A stretch of DNA of 36,613 nt from an uncultured Pelagibacteraceae bacterium (GTDB lineage Bacteria; Pseudomonadota; Alphaproteobacteria; Pelagibacterales; Pelagibacteraceae): contig CABXMS010000003.1 of the NCBI GenBank assembly GCA_902513415.1, forward strand, positions 1-36,613, read 5' to 3'. A program made the translations under genes and the position numbers. Shown here piece after piece: positions 9,240 to 17,613 of the stretch. The notes under the pieces are model-generated. The model ran no database searches. It was not told the DNA's origin and was given only the letters and a program-made list of their open reading frames with translations. Numbering within the stretch: position 1 is the first letter of the stretch; each line of letters begins with the position of its first letter.

Positions 9240-10329
9240 GTTCACTCCAATAGAAAGAATAATTCAAACAGCTAAAAGAGGTGGAATGTATATACTTGTT
9301 GATGATGAAAATAGAGAAAATGAAGGTGATTTAGTTTTTTGTGCTTCTGATGTAAATTCAAATAAAATTAATTTTATGGCCAAAAATGGCAGAGGATTAA
9401 TTTGTTTGGCATTAAATGTTCAACAAGCAAAAAAGCTTGATTTAAATTATATGTCTCCAGTAAATCAATCAAGAAATCAAACAGCTTTCACTGTATCAAT
9501 AGAAGCGAAGAAAGGTGTAACCACAGGTATTTCTGCTAAAGACAGAGCAAAAACTATAAAAGTTGCAACACAAAAAAATGTAAAAAAAAATGATATTGTT
9601 TCACCGGGTCATGTTTTTCCAATAATTTCTAAGGAAGGAGGTGTACTTGTTAGGGCGGGTCATACCGAAGCTTCTGTAGATATTTCAAAACTAGCCAAAA
9701 AAAATAATGCCTCGGTCATTTGTGAAATAATGAATGAAGATGGTTCTATGGCAAAAGGAGAAAAACTTCATACTTTCGCAAAAAAACATAAATTAAAAAT
9801 TGGTAGAATTGATGATCTAATTGCATATAGATTAAAAAAAGAAAAGTTAATTAAATTTAAAAAAAAATCAAATATAGAAATTAAAGATAAAAAATATTCA
9901 ATTAAAATATTTGAAAATTTATTGGATGGTTCAGAACATTTTGCTCTTATAAAAGGAAAGATTGGCAAAGGAATAATACCACGTGTTAGAGTTATCTCCT
10001 CAAATGTTGTTCAAAATTATCTATTGAATCAAAACTTTCCAAACTCATTTAATAACACATTGAATCATTTTAAAAAATTCAATAGTTGTGTACTTATATT
10101 TATAAGAGATACTAATCTTAAATCTGTTACACAAACTTTACGTGACTATAAAAGTAGGGTTTATTACAATAAAGGGAAGGATAAATTAATCAAAAATTAT
10201 GGTATCGGTGCTCAGATTATTAAATCTTTACAGATAAAAAAAATGATATTAGTAACTAGATCTAGAAAAAAAGTAGTTGGTTTAGATGGTTATGGAATTA
10301 AAATAACTAAACAAGAAATAATAAAATGA
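9226..10329 (+). CDS. ribB: DHBP synthase fused to a degenerate GTP cyclohydrolase II-like domain (RibBA-type)
   Basis: The N-terminal domain (residues about 5-205) is 3,4-dihydroxy-2-butanone-4-phosphate synthase, with DDENRENEGDLVFCA carrying the catalytic acidic loop and SPGHVFPI plus RAGHTEASVD matching the family. It converts ribulose-5-phosphate to the four-carbon riboflavin precursor. The C-terminal part (about 215-367) keeps the GTP cyclohydrolase II framework (DGSEHFALIKG, YGIGAQI, VGLDGYGI) but lacks the three zinc cysteines and the RQEGRG-type segment; the matching stretches read SSNVVQNYLL and IRDTNLKSV. I infer that this half does not hydrolyse GTP and may be structural or regulatory. 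Degenerate RibBA proteins are known in alphaproteobacteria. Confidence 0.92.
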   Translation: MKKNKFTPIERIIQTAKRGGMYILVDDENRENEGDLVFCASDVNSNKINFMAKNGRGLICLALNVQQAKKLDLNYMSPVNQSRNQTAFTVSIEAKKGVTTGISAKDRAKTIKVATQKNVKKNDIVSPGHVFPIISKEGGVLVRAGHTEASVDISKLAKKNNASVICEIMNEDGSMAKGEKLHTFAKKHKLKIGRIDDLIAYRLKKEKLIKFKKKSNIEIKDKKYSIKIFENLLDGSEHFALIKGKIGKGIIPRVRVISSNVVQNYLLNQNFPNSFNNTLNHFKKFNSCVLIFIRDTNLKSVTQTLRDYKSRVYYNKGKDKLIKNYGIGAQIIKSLQIKKMILVTRSRKKVVGLDGYGIKITKQEIIK

Positions 10330-10736
10330 AAAAAATTTTAATAGTTAGCGCAAATTATTATATGTTTATTGCATCTCAAATGTTCAAAGAAGCTAAAAAT
10401 GCTTTGGATAATTCAAAGACTTTAACTGGAAGAAAGCAAAATATAAAATATAAATTAATACATGTTCCTGGTGTATTTGAAATTCCTGTCGTCATATCTA
10501 AAAATGTAAAAAAATATGATGGTTTTATTGCACTAGGTTGTGTTATTAAAGGTGAGACTCCACATTTTGATTTTATTTCAAGTGCAACAACCCAAGCTAT
10601 AATGAATTTGTCTGTTGATAGCAAAAAGCCAATAGGAAATGGTATAATTACTTGTTTAAATAAAAAACAAGCAGAAGCAAGATCAAAAAAAGGTAGAGAA
10701 GCAGCACAAGCAGTAATTTTAGTATTATCAAAATAA
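10326..10736 (+). CDS. ribH: 6,7-dimethyl-8-ribityllumazine synthase
   Basis: Condenses the RibD-pathway pyrimidine with DHBP to lumazine, directly upstream of riboflavin synthase. PGVFEIPVVI (residues about 50-59) and GCVIKGETPHFDFIS, with the catalytic His, are diagnostic. The C-terminus NKKQAEARSKKGREAA is the usual end segment. At 136 aa it is slightly short but complete. Its ATG overlaps the ribBA stop by 4 nt, and nusB begins one base after its stop, the common ribH-nusB pairing. Confidence 0.95.
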   Translation: MKKILIVSANYYMFIASQMFKEAKNALDNSKTLTGRKQNIKYKLIHVPGVFEIPVVISKNVKKYDGFIALGCVIKGETPHFDFISSATTQAIMNLSVDSKKPIGNGIITCLNKKQAEARSKKGREAAQAVILVLSK

Positions 10737-10737
10737 T

Positions 10738-11142
10738 ATGACCTTACAATATAGACCAAAAAACAATCCTAGAGTTATAGTAATACAAAAACTTTATGGA
10801 AAATATTTTAATGAAGATGAAAATTTAACTTTTCCTAAGCATAGATTCAAAAAATTTATTAAAGATGTTGTAAATGGTACTGTAGAACGTGATGATGTTA
10901 TAAATGAAGAAATAAAAAAACATCTAAATGAAGATTTAATTATGAAAAATTTAGATAAAGTTTTTCAAATTATAGTTAAAAGTGCTATATTTGAATTTTT
11001 ATATAAACCCAAAACATCTTCAAAAATAATTATAAATGAATATTTAAAAGCCTCCAATTTTTTTATTGAAGATGGACAAACTAAATATTTAAATGCTTTA
11101 TTGGATAAAATATCTAAGAAAATAAGAAATTCTAATGGATGA
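10738..11142 (+). CDS. nusB: Transcription antitermination factor NusB
   Basis: NusB binds boxA RNA with S10 (NusE) and supports rRNA transcription antitermination. The 134-aa helical protein has weak but recognisable family features, including the helix with AIFEFLYKPKTSSKIIINEYLKAS, here identified by its core KIIINEYLKAS, and the C-terminal helix LNALLDKIS. The position between ribH and thiL is the strongest support, because ribH-nusB-thiL is a conserved order. It overlaps thiL by 8 nt. Confidence 0.87.
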   Translation: MTLQYRPKNNPRVIVIQKLYGKYFNEDENLTFPKHRFKKFIKDVVNGTVERDDVINEEIKKHLNEDLIMKNLDKVFQIIVKSAIFEFLYKPKTSSKIIINEYLKASNFFIEDGQTKYLNALLDKISKKIRNSNG

Positions 11143-12094
11143 ATTTGAATTAATAAAAAATTATTTTCAAAAAATATCCAACAATAACCCCGGTGCTAAA
11201 AAATTAAATGATGATGTATTTTTTGACAAGAAGAAAAAATTAGTGGTATCTGTTGACACATATAATTCTGGTGTACATTTTCCAAATTTTAAATATCCGA
11301 ATTTAGTAATAAAAAAAGTTATCAGATCATCAATTTCTGACTTAATAACCAAAGGTGTTAAACCTGAATATTATTTCATTTCTGGCAGTGGAAATAAAAA
11401 ACAATTTACAAAAAAAAACTTAAAAATGATCACAAAATCATTAAATCAAGAACAAAAAAAATACAATTTAAGACTATCAGGAGGTGATACGACTAATTCT
11501 AATAATGTTTCTTTTTCTATAACAAGCATTGGATTTTCCAAAAATATTGTTGAAAGAAATAAAGCTAGATTAAATGATGATATATACGTTACAGGAAATA
11601 TTGGAGATAGTTTTATTGGTCTAAAAGTAATTAAAAATAATATTAAAATTAATTCAAAATTAAAAAAATATTTTGTTAATCAATTTTATTGTCCAAATTT
11701 GCCTTATAAAATTTATAAAGAAATACATAAATTTGCAAATACATCTATTGATATATCAGATGGTTTACTTACTGATATGAATAAACTTATTAATAAGCAA
11801 AAATTATCTTTTGAAATTAATGTTAATAAAATCCCTATTTCAAAAAATTTAGAATTTTATTTAAAAAAATATGATAAAAAGAGAGCACAATACTTGTTTA
11901 ATGGAGATGATTATCAAATATTGTTTACATCACACATTAAAAATAGATTTTTAATTAAATCTATTTCAAAAAAAATGAATCAAAAAATTACAATAATTGG
12001 TAAGATAAGTAATGGTTACAAAAAAAATTCAATAAAACTGGACAATAAGTCTCAAAAATTAACAAATTTTAAAGGTTATTCGCATAAGTTTTGA
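11135..12094 (+). CDS. thiL: Thiamine-monophosphate kinase
   Basis: Phosphorylates thiamine monophosphate to the active cofactor. It belongs to the PurM/SelD-like ATP-binding superfamily: an early acidic NDDVFF, VSVDTYNSGVHFP (the usual D(M/T) plus GVHF segment), LRLSGGDTTNSNN for metal/ATP, TSIDISDGLLTD, and NGDDYQILFT near the C-terminus. At 319 aa it is a normal length. Its stop codon lies within a TTGACA at 12091-12096, but no convincing -10 follows at the right distance. Thiamine metabolism in SAR11 usually depends on salvaged precursors, consistent with keeping ThiL. Confidence 0.93.
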   Translation: MDEFELIKNYFQKISNNNPGAKKLNDDVFFDKKKKLVVSVDTYNSGVHFPNFKYPNLVIKKVIRSSISDLITKGVKPEYYFISGSGNKKQFTKKNLKMITKSLNQEQKKYNLRLSGGDTTNSNNVSFSITSIGFSKNIVERNKARLNDDIYVTGNIGDSFIGLKVIKNNIKINSKLKKYFVNQFYCPNLPYKIYKEIHKFANTSIDISDGLLTDMNKLINKQKLSFEINVNKIPISKNLEFYLKKYDKKRAQYLFNGDDYQILFTSHIKNRFLIKSISKKMNQKITIIGKISNGYKKNSIKLDNKSQKLTNFKGYSHKF

Positions 12095-12176
12095 CAAGTT
12101 AGATATTGCCTTTTATTCCTTTTTTTGTAATGTCCGTTTTTTAATATTTACTAAATAACTAACAATTAAAGGAATT

Positions 12177-14282
12177 ATGGAAGCTTCAGTATCAAATATA
12201 CTTCAACTTATTATTTTAGCAGGTTTACTCGCAATCGTTTATGGATATTTTACAGGAAAAAATATTTTAAGCTCAAGTGCTGGAAACAATAAAATGCAGG
12301 AAATTGCATCTGCTATACAAGTGGGAGCAAAAGCTTATTTAGACAGACAATACAAAACAATAGCGATAGTTGGAGTGGTTGTATTAGTTATTATTAGTTA
12401 TGCATTTAGTATTTTAGTTGGTTTAGGATATTTAATTGGAGCTACATTATCAGGAATTGCTGGATATGTTGGTATGCTTGTATCAGTACAAGCAAACGTA
12501 AGAACAGCAGAAGCTTCAAGAAAAGGATTGTCTCAAGGTCTCTCTATTGCTTTTAAATCTGGTGCTGTTACAGGGATGTTAGTAGCTGGTTTAGCCCTTT
12601 TAGCTATTGCAGTTTATTATTATTTACTACTATCATTTGGTGTTGAAGAAAGAGAAATTGTAAATGCTTTAGTTGCATTAGGATTTGGTGCTTCACTGAT
12701 TTCAATTTTTGCAAGACTTGGTGGAGGAATCTTCACGAAAGGTGCAGATGTTGGTGCTGATTTAGTTGGAAAAGTAGAAGCAGGAATTCCTGAGGATGAC
12801 CCTAGAAATCCTGCTGTAATAGCTGATAACGTAGGTGATAATGTTGGTGATTGCGCTGGTATGGCTGCCGACTTGTTTGAAACATATGCAGTAACAATAG
12901 TTGCCACTATGGTTTTATCTTCAATATTTTTCCATGGAGATTTAAATATGATGATTTACCCTTTATCAATTGGTGGAGCTTGTATATTAACCTCTATTAT
13001 TGGAACATTTTTTGTTAAATTAGGAAAATCTAAAAACATTATGGCTGCTTTATATAAAGGTTTTGTTGTAACAGCTGTTACATCATTAATAATTTTATAT
13101 CCAGTCACAGATTTTGTTTTAGGATTAGAGAAAACTTATTCAGTTTCAAATAAATCATTTACAGGAATGAGTTTATATATTTGTGGAGTTATAGGTTTAG
13201 TTATAACTGGCTTGTTAATTTGGGTAACTGAATATTATACTGGAACAAATTATAGACCAGTAAAAAGTGTTGCTTCTTCATCAACAACAGGTCATGGAAC
13301 AAATGTAATTCAAGGTTTAGCAGTTTCAATGGAAGCAACAGCAATACCGGCTTTAATTATTGTTGGTGGAATATTATTAACAAATTATATAGCTGGATTA
13401 TTTGGTATAGCAATTGCTGTAACGACAATGTTGGCATTAGCAGGTATGGTAGTAGCCCTTGATGCATATGGTCCTGTAACAGATAATGCAGGTGGAATTG
13501 CTGAAATGTCTAATTTACCTAAAAATGTTAGAAAAACTACAGATGCATTAGATGCTGTTGGGAACACAACTAAAGCTGTTACAAAAGGTTACGCCATTGG
13601 TTCTGCTGGGCTAGGTGCATTAGTTTTATTTGCTGCCTATACAGAAGATATTAAACATTTTTCAAAAGTTACTGGTTCTAACCTAGAAGGTATAGTTGTA
13701 ACATTTGATTTATCAAATCCTTTTGTAGTAGTTGGATTACTAGTAGGTGGTATGCTTCCTTATTTGTTTGGTTCAATGGGAATGCAAGCTGTAGGACGAG
13801 CAGGAGGAGCTGTAGTTATTGAAGTTAGAAGACAATTTAAAAAAATTCCTGGTATTATGAAAAGAAAAGCAAAGCCAGACTATGGTAGATTAGTAGATCT
13901 TTTAACAAAAGCTGCGATAAAAGAAATGATCGTTCCATCTTTATTGCCTGTTTTATCACCAATTGTTTTATATTTGTTTATTTTACCAATAGGTGGGCAG
14001 GTTGCTGCATTATCATCAGTAGGAGCAATGTTATTAGGAGTTATAATAACAGGTTTATTTGTTGCTATATCAATGACAGCTGGTGGTGGCGCTTGGGATA
14101 ATGCAAAAAAATATATTGAAGATGGTAATTATGGTGGAAAAGGTTCGGAAGCTCATAAAGCAGCAGTTACAGGCGATACAGTTGGTGATCCTTACAAAGA
14201 TACAGCTGGCCCCGCAGTAAATCCAATGATTAAAATTACTAATATTGTAGCATTATTATTATTAGCAGTTATTGCTGGGTAG
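12177..14282 (+). CDS. hppA: Membrane-bound proton-translocating pyrophosphatase, K+-independent type
   Basis: Integral membrane enzyme that couples pyrophosphate hydrolysis to H+ export. At 701 aa with about 15-16 hydrophobic segments it fits the family. The catalytic loop is visible as [13 protein letters not shown] and [19 protein letters not shown], and the C-terminal acidic site as [16 protein letters not shown]. The sequence [10 protein letters not shown] has Lys where K+-dependent enzymes have Ala, which marks the K+-independent H+-pump class. Unlike most genes here it has a recognisable ribosome-binding site, AAAGGA at 12168-12173, suggesting strong translation. It is transcribed alone after an 82-nt spacer and converges on bamE with a 3-nt gap. 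Confidence 0.97.
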   Translation: MEASVSNILQLIILAGLLAIVYGYFTGKNILSSSAGNNKMQEIASAIQVGAKAYLDRQYKTIAIVGVVVLVIISYAFSILVGLGYLIGATLSGIAGYVGMLVSVQANVRTAEASRKGLSQGLSIAFKSGAVTGMLVAGLALLAIAVYYYLLLSFGVEEREIVNALVALGFGASLISIFARLGGGIFTKGADVGADLVGKVEAGIPEDDPRNPAVIADNVGDNVGDCAGMAADLFETYAVTIVATMVLSSIFFHGDLNMMIYPLSIGGACILTSIIGTFFVKLGKSKNIMAALYKGFVVTAVTSLIILYPVTDFVLGLEKTYSVSNKSFTGMSLYICGVIGLVITGLLIWVTEYYTGTNYRPVKSVASSSTTGHGTNVIQGLAVSMEATAIPALIIVGGILLTNYIAGLFGIAIAVTTMLALAGMVVALDAYGPVTDNAGGIAEMSNLPKNVRKTTDALDAVGNTTKAVTKGYAIGSAGLGALVLFAAYTEDIKHFSKVTGSNLEGIVVTFDLSNPFVVVGLLVGGMLPYLFGSMGMQAVGRAGGAVVIEVRRQFKKIPGIMKRKAKPDYGRLVDLLTKAAIKEMIVPSLLPVLSPIVLYLFILPIGGQVAALSSVGAMLLGVIITGLFVAISMTAGGGAWDNAKKYIEDGNYGGKGSEAHKAAVTGDTVGDPYKDTAGPAVNPMIKITNIVALLLLAVIAG

Positions 14283-14285
14283 ATA

Positions 14286-14750
14286 TTATTTAACTTTTTT
14301 CCTTTTTCCTAATGGGTCATTTAATCTTTGTCTCATGCTAGTTAAAAAAGAATAAACAAAGGAATTTTTTGAATATGCATTTGTTGTAGTTTTATCGGAG
14401 TATTTAATTTTTTTCATATTATCAATATCCAAAAAATCTTTTTTAGCTAATAATCCCATCTCATTTATTTCCAAAATTAATACATTGTTTTTATTAATTC
14501 TTTTTTTACCAAGTTTATAAATTTTTGATCCAATTTTTTGTCTTTCTATATAAATCCATATATCATTATCAAAAGATCCTTTTGTAGAAGGTGGACCAAG
14601 TAAATTTACGATGTCATTTTTGTTTGATTTATTTAAAATTAGTTTTTGTTGTTTTTCGTTCAAATATGGCACACCGTGAGTTTTTTCTACTTTATTTAGT
14701 GTGCAGTTTGAAATAAACAAAGCTAATAATATTAAAAAATACTTTTTCAT
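14286..14750 (-). CDS. bamE: Outer-membrane assembly lipoprotein BamE (SmpA/OmlA)
   Basis: Small lipoprotein component of the BAM complex, which inserts beta-barrel proteins. The N-terminus [16 protein letters not shown] is a signal peptide with a lipobox-like end and Cys16. The SmpA/OmlA fold is seen in HGVPYLNEKQQKLI, NKNDIVNLLGPPST and DNDIWIYIERQ. At 154 aa it is the usual alphaproteobacterial size. It is divergent from the chaperone gene, and the two start codons overlap in a CATG at 14748-14751, so promoters must lie inside the opposing coding region or translation begins further in. Confidence 0.88.
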   Translation of the reverse strand: MKKYFLILLALFISNCTLNKVEKTHGVPYLNEKQQKLILNKSNKNDIVNLLGPPSTKGSFDNDIWIYIERQKIGSKIYKLGKKRINKNNVLILEINEMGLLAKKDFLDIDNMKKIKYSDKTTTNAYSKNSFVYSFLTSMRQRLNDPLGKRKKVK

Positions 14751-15222
14751 GAATAATAATTATATCAATATTTATAATAATTTGATCAATTTAACTAGAA
14801 ATAAAAACCTTTATTTTAAATGTAATATTGAGGATAATTTTTCATCAAGATTAATACTTTTTTTATTACACTTTTCCTTTTTTTTATCAATTTATAAAGA
14901 AAATAATAATAAGAAGTTAATGCAAAATATTTATGATTTTATTTTTAAACAAGTCGATTTAAGTTTAAGAGAGTCAGGTGACGGAGATGTGTCTGTAAAT
15001 AAAAAAATGAAAAATTACATAAATGTTTTTCATTCAATAATAATTGATTTAATGAAATGGGATCATAAAAGCATTGATAAGAAGAACGATATATTGAAAA
15101 AATACCTATATTATGACAACAAGTCTAATATATTAGCTTCATATTTTGATAAATATTTAATATATTTAAGAAATAACAATTTGAATTTTTTCACAAAAAG
15201 TGTAAAAAAACATAAATTTTAA
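14749..15222 (+). CDS. Ubiquinol-cytochrome c chaperone family protein (CBP3-like)
   Basis: The central [20 protein letters not shown] (residues about 80-99 from the 14749 start) matches the conserved block of the ubiquinol-cytochrome c chaperone family, which assists assembly of the cytochrome bc1 complex. The downstream helix [11 protein letters not shown] is also typical. In alphaproteobacteria this gene sits divergently from bamE, as here. I chose ATG 14749 because the longer frame from GTG 14701 would read deep into bamE. At 157 aa it is a short version. A DUF177 gene that often follows it in relatives is absent; rpmF comes directly after. Confidence 0.75.
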   Translation: MNNNYINIYNNLINLTRNKNLYFKCNIEDNFSSRLILFLLHFSFFLSIYKENNNKKLMQNIYDFIFKQVDLSLRESGDGDVSVNKKMKNYINVFHSIIIDLMKWDHKSIDKKNDILKKYLYYDNKSNILASYFDKYLIYLRNNNLNFFTKSVKKHKF

Positions 15223-15224
15223 TT

Positions 15225-15404
15225 ATGGCAGTACCAAAACGTAAAACTACTAGATCTAGATCAGGAAAAAGAAGATCACACATTTCTCATTCTACAAAAA
15301 ATATTGTAGAAGATAAAAAATCAGGTGAGTATAGGCTTTCCCATCACTTAGATTTAAAAACTGGTTTTTATAAAGGTCGACAAATTTTAGACCCAAAGGA
15401 ATAA
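15225..15404 (+). CDS. rpmF: 50S ribosomal protein L32
   Basis: The 59-aa product begins [19 protein letters not shown], the unmistakable start of bacterial L32, and ends with a short [15 protein letters not shown] segment typical of alphaproteobacterial L32. No zinc-binding cysteine pairs are visible, so it is the C-minus form. It starts 2 nt after the chaperone stop and precedes plsX by 10 nt; rpmF-plsX is a conserved pair. Confidence 0.96.
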   Translation: MAVPKRKTTRSRSGKRRSHISHSTKNIVEDKKSGEYRLSHHLDLKTGFYKGRQILDPKE

Positions 15405-15414
15405 CCTTATTTTG

Positions 15415-16419
15415 ATGAAAGATAAAATTATAATTGCAGTTGATGCAATGGGAGGAGAAGGTGCACCAAAAAAAGTTATTGATGGAATTATTTTTCACAA
15501 TAAAAAAATCAATAACATTTTCTACAAAATTTTTGGTGATAAAAATCAAATTGAAAAATTACTTCCAAATAATTTTGATAAAAATATATACGAAATTGTA
15601 CATACTGATGAAAAAGTATTAGATGATGATTCAGCTCTAGAAGGTGCAAAAAAAAGTAAAAAAACTAGCATGTGGATGGCTGTTGAAAGTGTTAAAAATA
15701 AAGATTCAGATATAGTAATTTCTGCCGGAAACACAGGCGCATTATTTGTTATTTCAAAATTAAATTTTAAAATGATAGAAAATATTGATAAACCAGCTTT
15801 ATCCGGTTTGTGGCCAAATAAAATTGGTATGAATATAGTTCTTGACCTAGGAGCCAATGTTGAATGTAGTGAAAAAAATTTAATTGATTTTTGTATAATG
15901 GGATCCTCTTTATACAAATCACTTTTTCCAGGTGAAAAATCAAAAGTAGCACTTTTAAATATTGGATCTGAAGACTTTAAAGGTAATGAAACATTAAGAT
16001 CAGCATACCAAAAACTTAATTCAAATAATAATTACGATTTTGAATTTAAAGGTTACATTGAAGGCAATCATATTATGGATGGCGATGTAAATGTAATTGT
16101 TACAGATGGATTTACTGGAAATGTAGCGTTAAAAACTGCAGAAGGTACAGCAAATTTTATTATAAAAGAAATTAAAAAAAACATGACTTCTGGTATATTG
16201 GGAAAGATTCTAACATTGTTAAATTATAAAAATTTGATGAAATTTAAAAAGAGATTAGATCCTAGATTATATAACGGTGCGATTTTTATAGGTTTAAATT
16301 CCCCAGTAATTAAGAGTCATGGATCAACTGATCATATAGGTTTTTCTCATTCATTAAATGTTTGTAAAAAAATTGTAGAGGGAGATTTAATTAATAAAAT
16401 TAAAACTAATATAAAATAG
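15415..16419 (+). CDS. plsX: Phosphate acyltransferase PlsX
   Basis: Makes acyl-phosphate from acyl-ACP, feeding PlsY for phospholipid synthesis. The start KIIIAVDAMGGEGAP is diagnostic, with ISAGNTGALF and the C-terminal GLNSPVIKSHGSTDHIGFSHSL also conserved (last quoted segment: the GSTDH core). At 334 aa it is the usual length. ATG 15415 is preferred over TTG 15412. In many alphaproteobacteria fabH follows; here ihfA begins at the very next base after the stop. Confidence 0.96.
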   Translation: MKDKIIIAVDAMGGEGAPKKVIDGIIFHNKKINNIFYKIFGDKNQIEKLLPNNFDKNIYEIVHTDEKVLDDDSALEGAKKSKKTSMWMAVESVKNKDSDIVISAGNTGALFVISKLNFKMIENIDKPALSGLWPNKIGMNIVLDLGANVECSEKNLIDFCIMGSSLYKSLFPGEKSKVALLNIGSEDFKGNETLRSAYQKLNSNNNYDFEFKGYIEGNHIMDGDVNVIVTDGFTGNVALKTAEGTANFIIKEIKKNMTSGILGKILTLLNYKNLMKFKKRLDPRLYNGAIFIGLNSPVIKSHGSTDHIGFSHSLNVCKKIVEGDLINKIKTNIK

Positions 16420-16707
16420 ATGAGAATTAATCTTACTAAAAAAGACATAATTAATTCAGCTTTTTTACAACTTGGTTTTTCAAAAAAAATTATCGATTTA
16501 CTTTATGAAGATTTAATTGATTTATTAACTATTAATTTAAAAAAAAGTAATAAAGTAAAAATTACTAAATTTGGAACATTTTCAATAAGGTTAAAAAAAA
16601 GTAGATTGGGAAGAAATCCAAAAACAAAGGAAGAAAAAATTATATCTGAAAGAAAAGTTCTGTTATTTAAACCTTCTAAAGAATTTAAAGAATTTATTAA
16701 TAATTAA
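16420..16707 (+). CDS. ihfA: Integration host factor alpha-like DNA-bending protein
   Basis: A 95-aa HU/IHF family protein. LTKKDIINSAFLQLGFSK matches the IHF-alpha N-terminus, VKITKFGTFSIRLKKSRLGRNPKT contains the beta-arm start with the GRNPKT motif and intercalating Pro, and the ending VLLFKPSKEFKEFIN is typical. It bends DNA at specific sites. The plsX-(fabH)-ihfA-merR order in alphaproteobacteria supports IHF-alpha over HU. It directly abuts plsX and precedes a MerR-type regulator by one base. Confidence 0.88.
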   Translation: MRINLTKKDIINSAFLQLGFSKKIIDLLYEDLIDLLTINLKKSNKVKITKFGTFSIRLKKSRLGRNPKTKEEKIISERKVLLFKPSKEFKEFINN

Positions 16708-16708
16708 A

Positions 16709-17086
16709 ATGGAAAAAATTAACTCATCTTACAAAACTATTAGTGAAGTAGCTAAGATATTAAATTTAATAAATGTCAAAACAGGTAAAGTAAACACTCA
16801 CACTTTAAGATTTTGGGAAAAACAGTTCAGACAAATTAAGCCAATCATACTTTCTGGTAAAAGAAGATATTATGATAGTAAATCTATAGAACTTTTAAAA
16901 AAAATTAAATATTTATTAAAAGAAAAAGGCATGACTATTAATGGTGTAAAAAAAATATTAATAAACAAAAATTCTTTTGGTCTTGACGAAATTTCTAATA
17001 ACTCTATAAAGGCAGATAAAAATAATTTGAAATCTAAAATAAGTAGAATTTCAGTTTTATTAAAAGAGATTAAAAAGTTGAAATAA
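16709..17086 (+). CDS. MerR-family transcriptional regulator
   Basis: The N-terminal winged helix shows YKTISEVAKILNL, then NTHTLRFWEKQFRQIKP and RRYYDSKSIELLKKIKYLL, all MerR features. The C-terminal half is short (about 45 residues) and Lys/Asn-rich with no metal-binding cysteines, so the effector is not predictable. At 125 aa it resembles the uncharacterised MerR protein that follows ihfA in many alphaproteobacteria. The target genes are unknown. Confidence 0.85.
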   Translation: MEKINSSYKTISEVAKILNLINVKTGKVNTHTLRFWEKQFRQIKPIILSGKRRYYDSKSIELLKKIKYLLKEKGMTINGVKKILINKNSFGLDEISNNSIKADKNNLKSKISRISVLLKEIKKLK

Positions 17087-17087
17087 T

Positions 17088-17279
17088 ATGGCAAAAAAAA
17101 CACACGTAAAAGTAAGATTAGTCCCAGAGTCTAAACCTGATAGTCCTTTTTTTTACTATGTAAAAAAACCTGCAGGTGGTGAGAAAGCTAAAGTAAAACT
17201 AAAAGCAAAAAAATATAATCCGGCGACTAGAAAACATGAATTATTTGTAGAGAAGAAACTACCACCTCACAGCAAATAA
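17088..17279 (+). CDS. rpmG: 50S ribosomal protein L33
   Basis: The 63-aa product begins MAKKTHVKVRLVPES and contains FFYYVKK and the KYNPATRKHELFVEKK end block, diagnostic of L33. It is a few residues longer than the usual 55 because of a Lys-rich insert after the FFYYVKKP strand. There are no cysteine pairs, so it is the non-zinc form. It starts one base after the MerR gene and its stop directly abuts the convergent chorismate mutase gene, leaving no intergenic terminator. Confidence 0.93.
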   Translation: MAKKTHVKVRLVPESKPDSPFFYYVKKPAGGEKAKVKLKAKKYNPATRKHELFVEKKLPPHSK

Positions 17280-17570
17280 TTATTTTTTTTTAAAATTTCT
17301 TTTTTCAAAATCGATATAAGAGTAGATCATATTTTTCCATATTCTTTTAGTAACTCTTGGATCAATATTCTTTTGAATAGATTTTTTTCTTATTTTTTTA
17401 AGTATCGAATTGATTCGTTTTTGATCTACAATTTCATTTTTATATTTTTTTAAAATTAATACTTTTTTTACAATCTCCGTTCTTTTTTTTATTATATTTA
17501 TTAAAGAAATATCTATTTTATCTAATTTTTTTCGTAGTTTTAATAGTTCTTTTTTATTAATTGGCGACAT
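17280..17570 (-). CDS. Chorismate mutase, AroQ type II, stand-alone
   Basis: All-helical 96-aa protein converting chorismate to prephenate for Phe/Tyr synthesis. The signature LRKKLDKIDISLINIIKKR (residues about 11-29) supplies the first catalytic Arg and the dimer helix, KYKNEIVDQKRINSIL holds the active-site Lys/Asp/Arg region, and NIDPRVTKRIWKNMI is the C-terminal block. It is not fused to prephenate dehydratase or dehydrogenase. The single gene is convergent with rpmG and shares a 43-nt divergent spacer with ctaA. Confidence 0.85.
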   Translation of the reverse strand: MSPINKKELLKLRKKLDKIDISLINIIKKRTEIVKKVLILKKYKNEIVDQKRINSILKKIRKKSIQKNIDPRVTKRIWKNMIYSYIDFEKRNFKKK

Positions 17571-17613
17571 TTATTTATTTGGATTACTTAATAATTATTA
17601 TATTTATTCTTTT

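Noticed and set aside
12091..12119. TTGACA at the thiL stop as an hppA promoter
   Set aside because: The base 17 nt downstream begins TATTCC, a poor -10, so I did not annotate it as a promoter.
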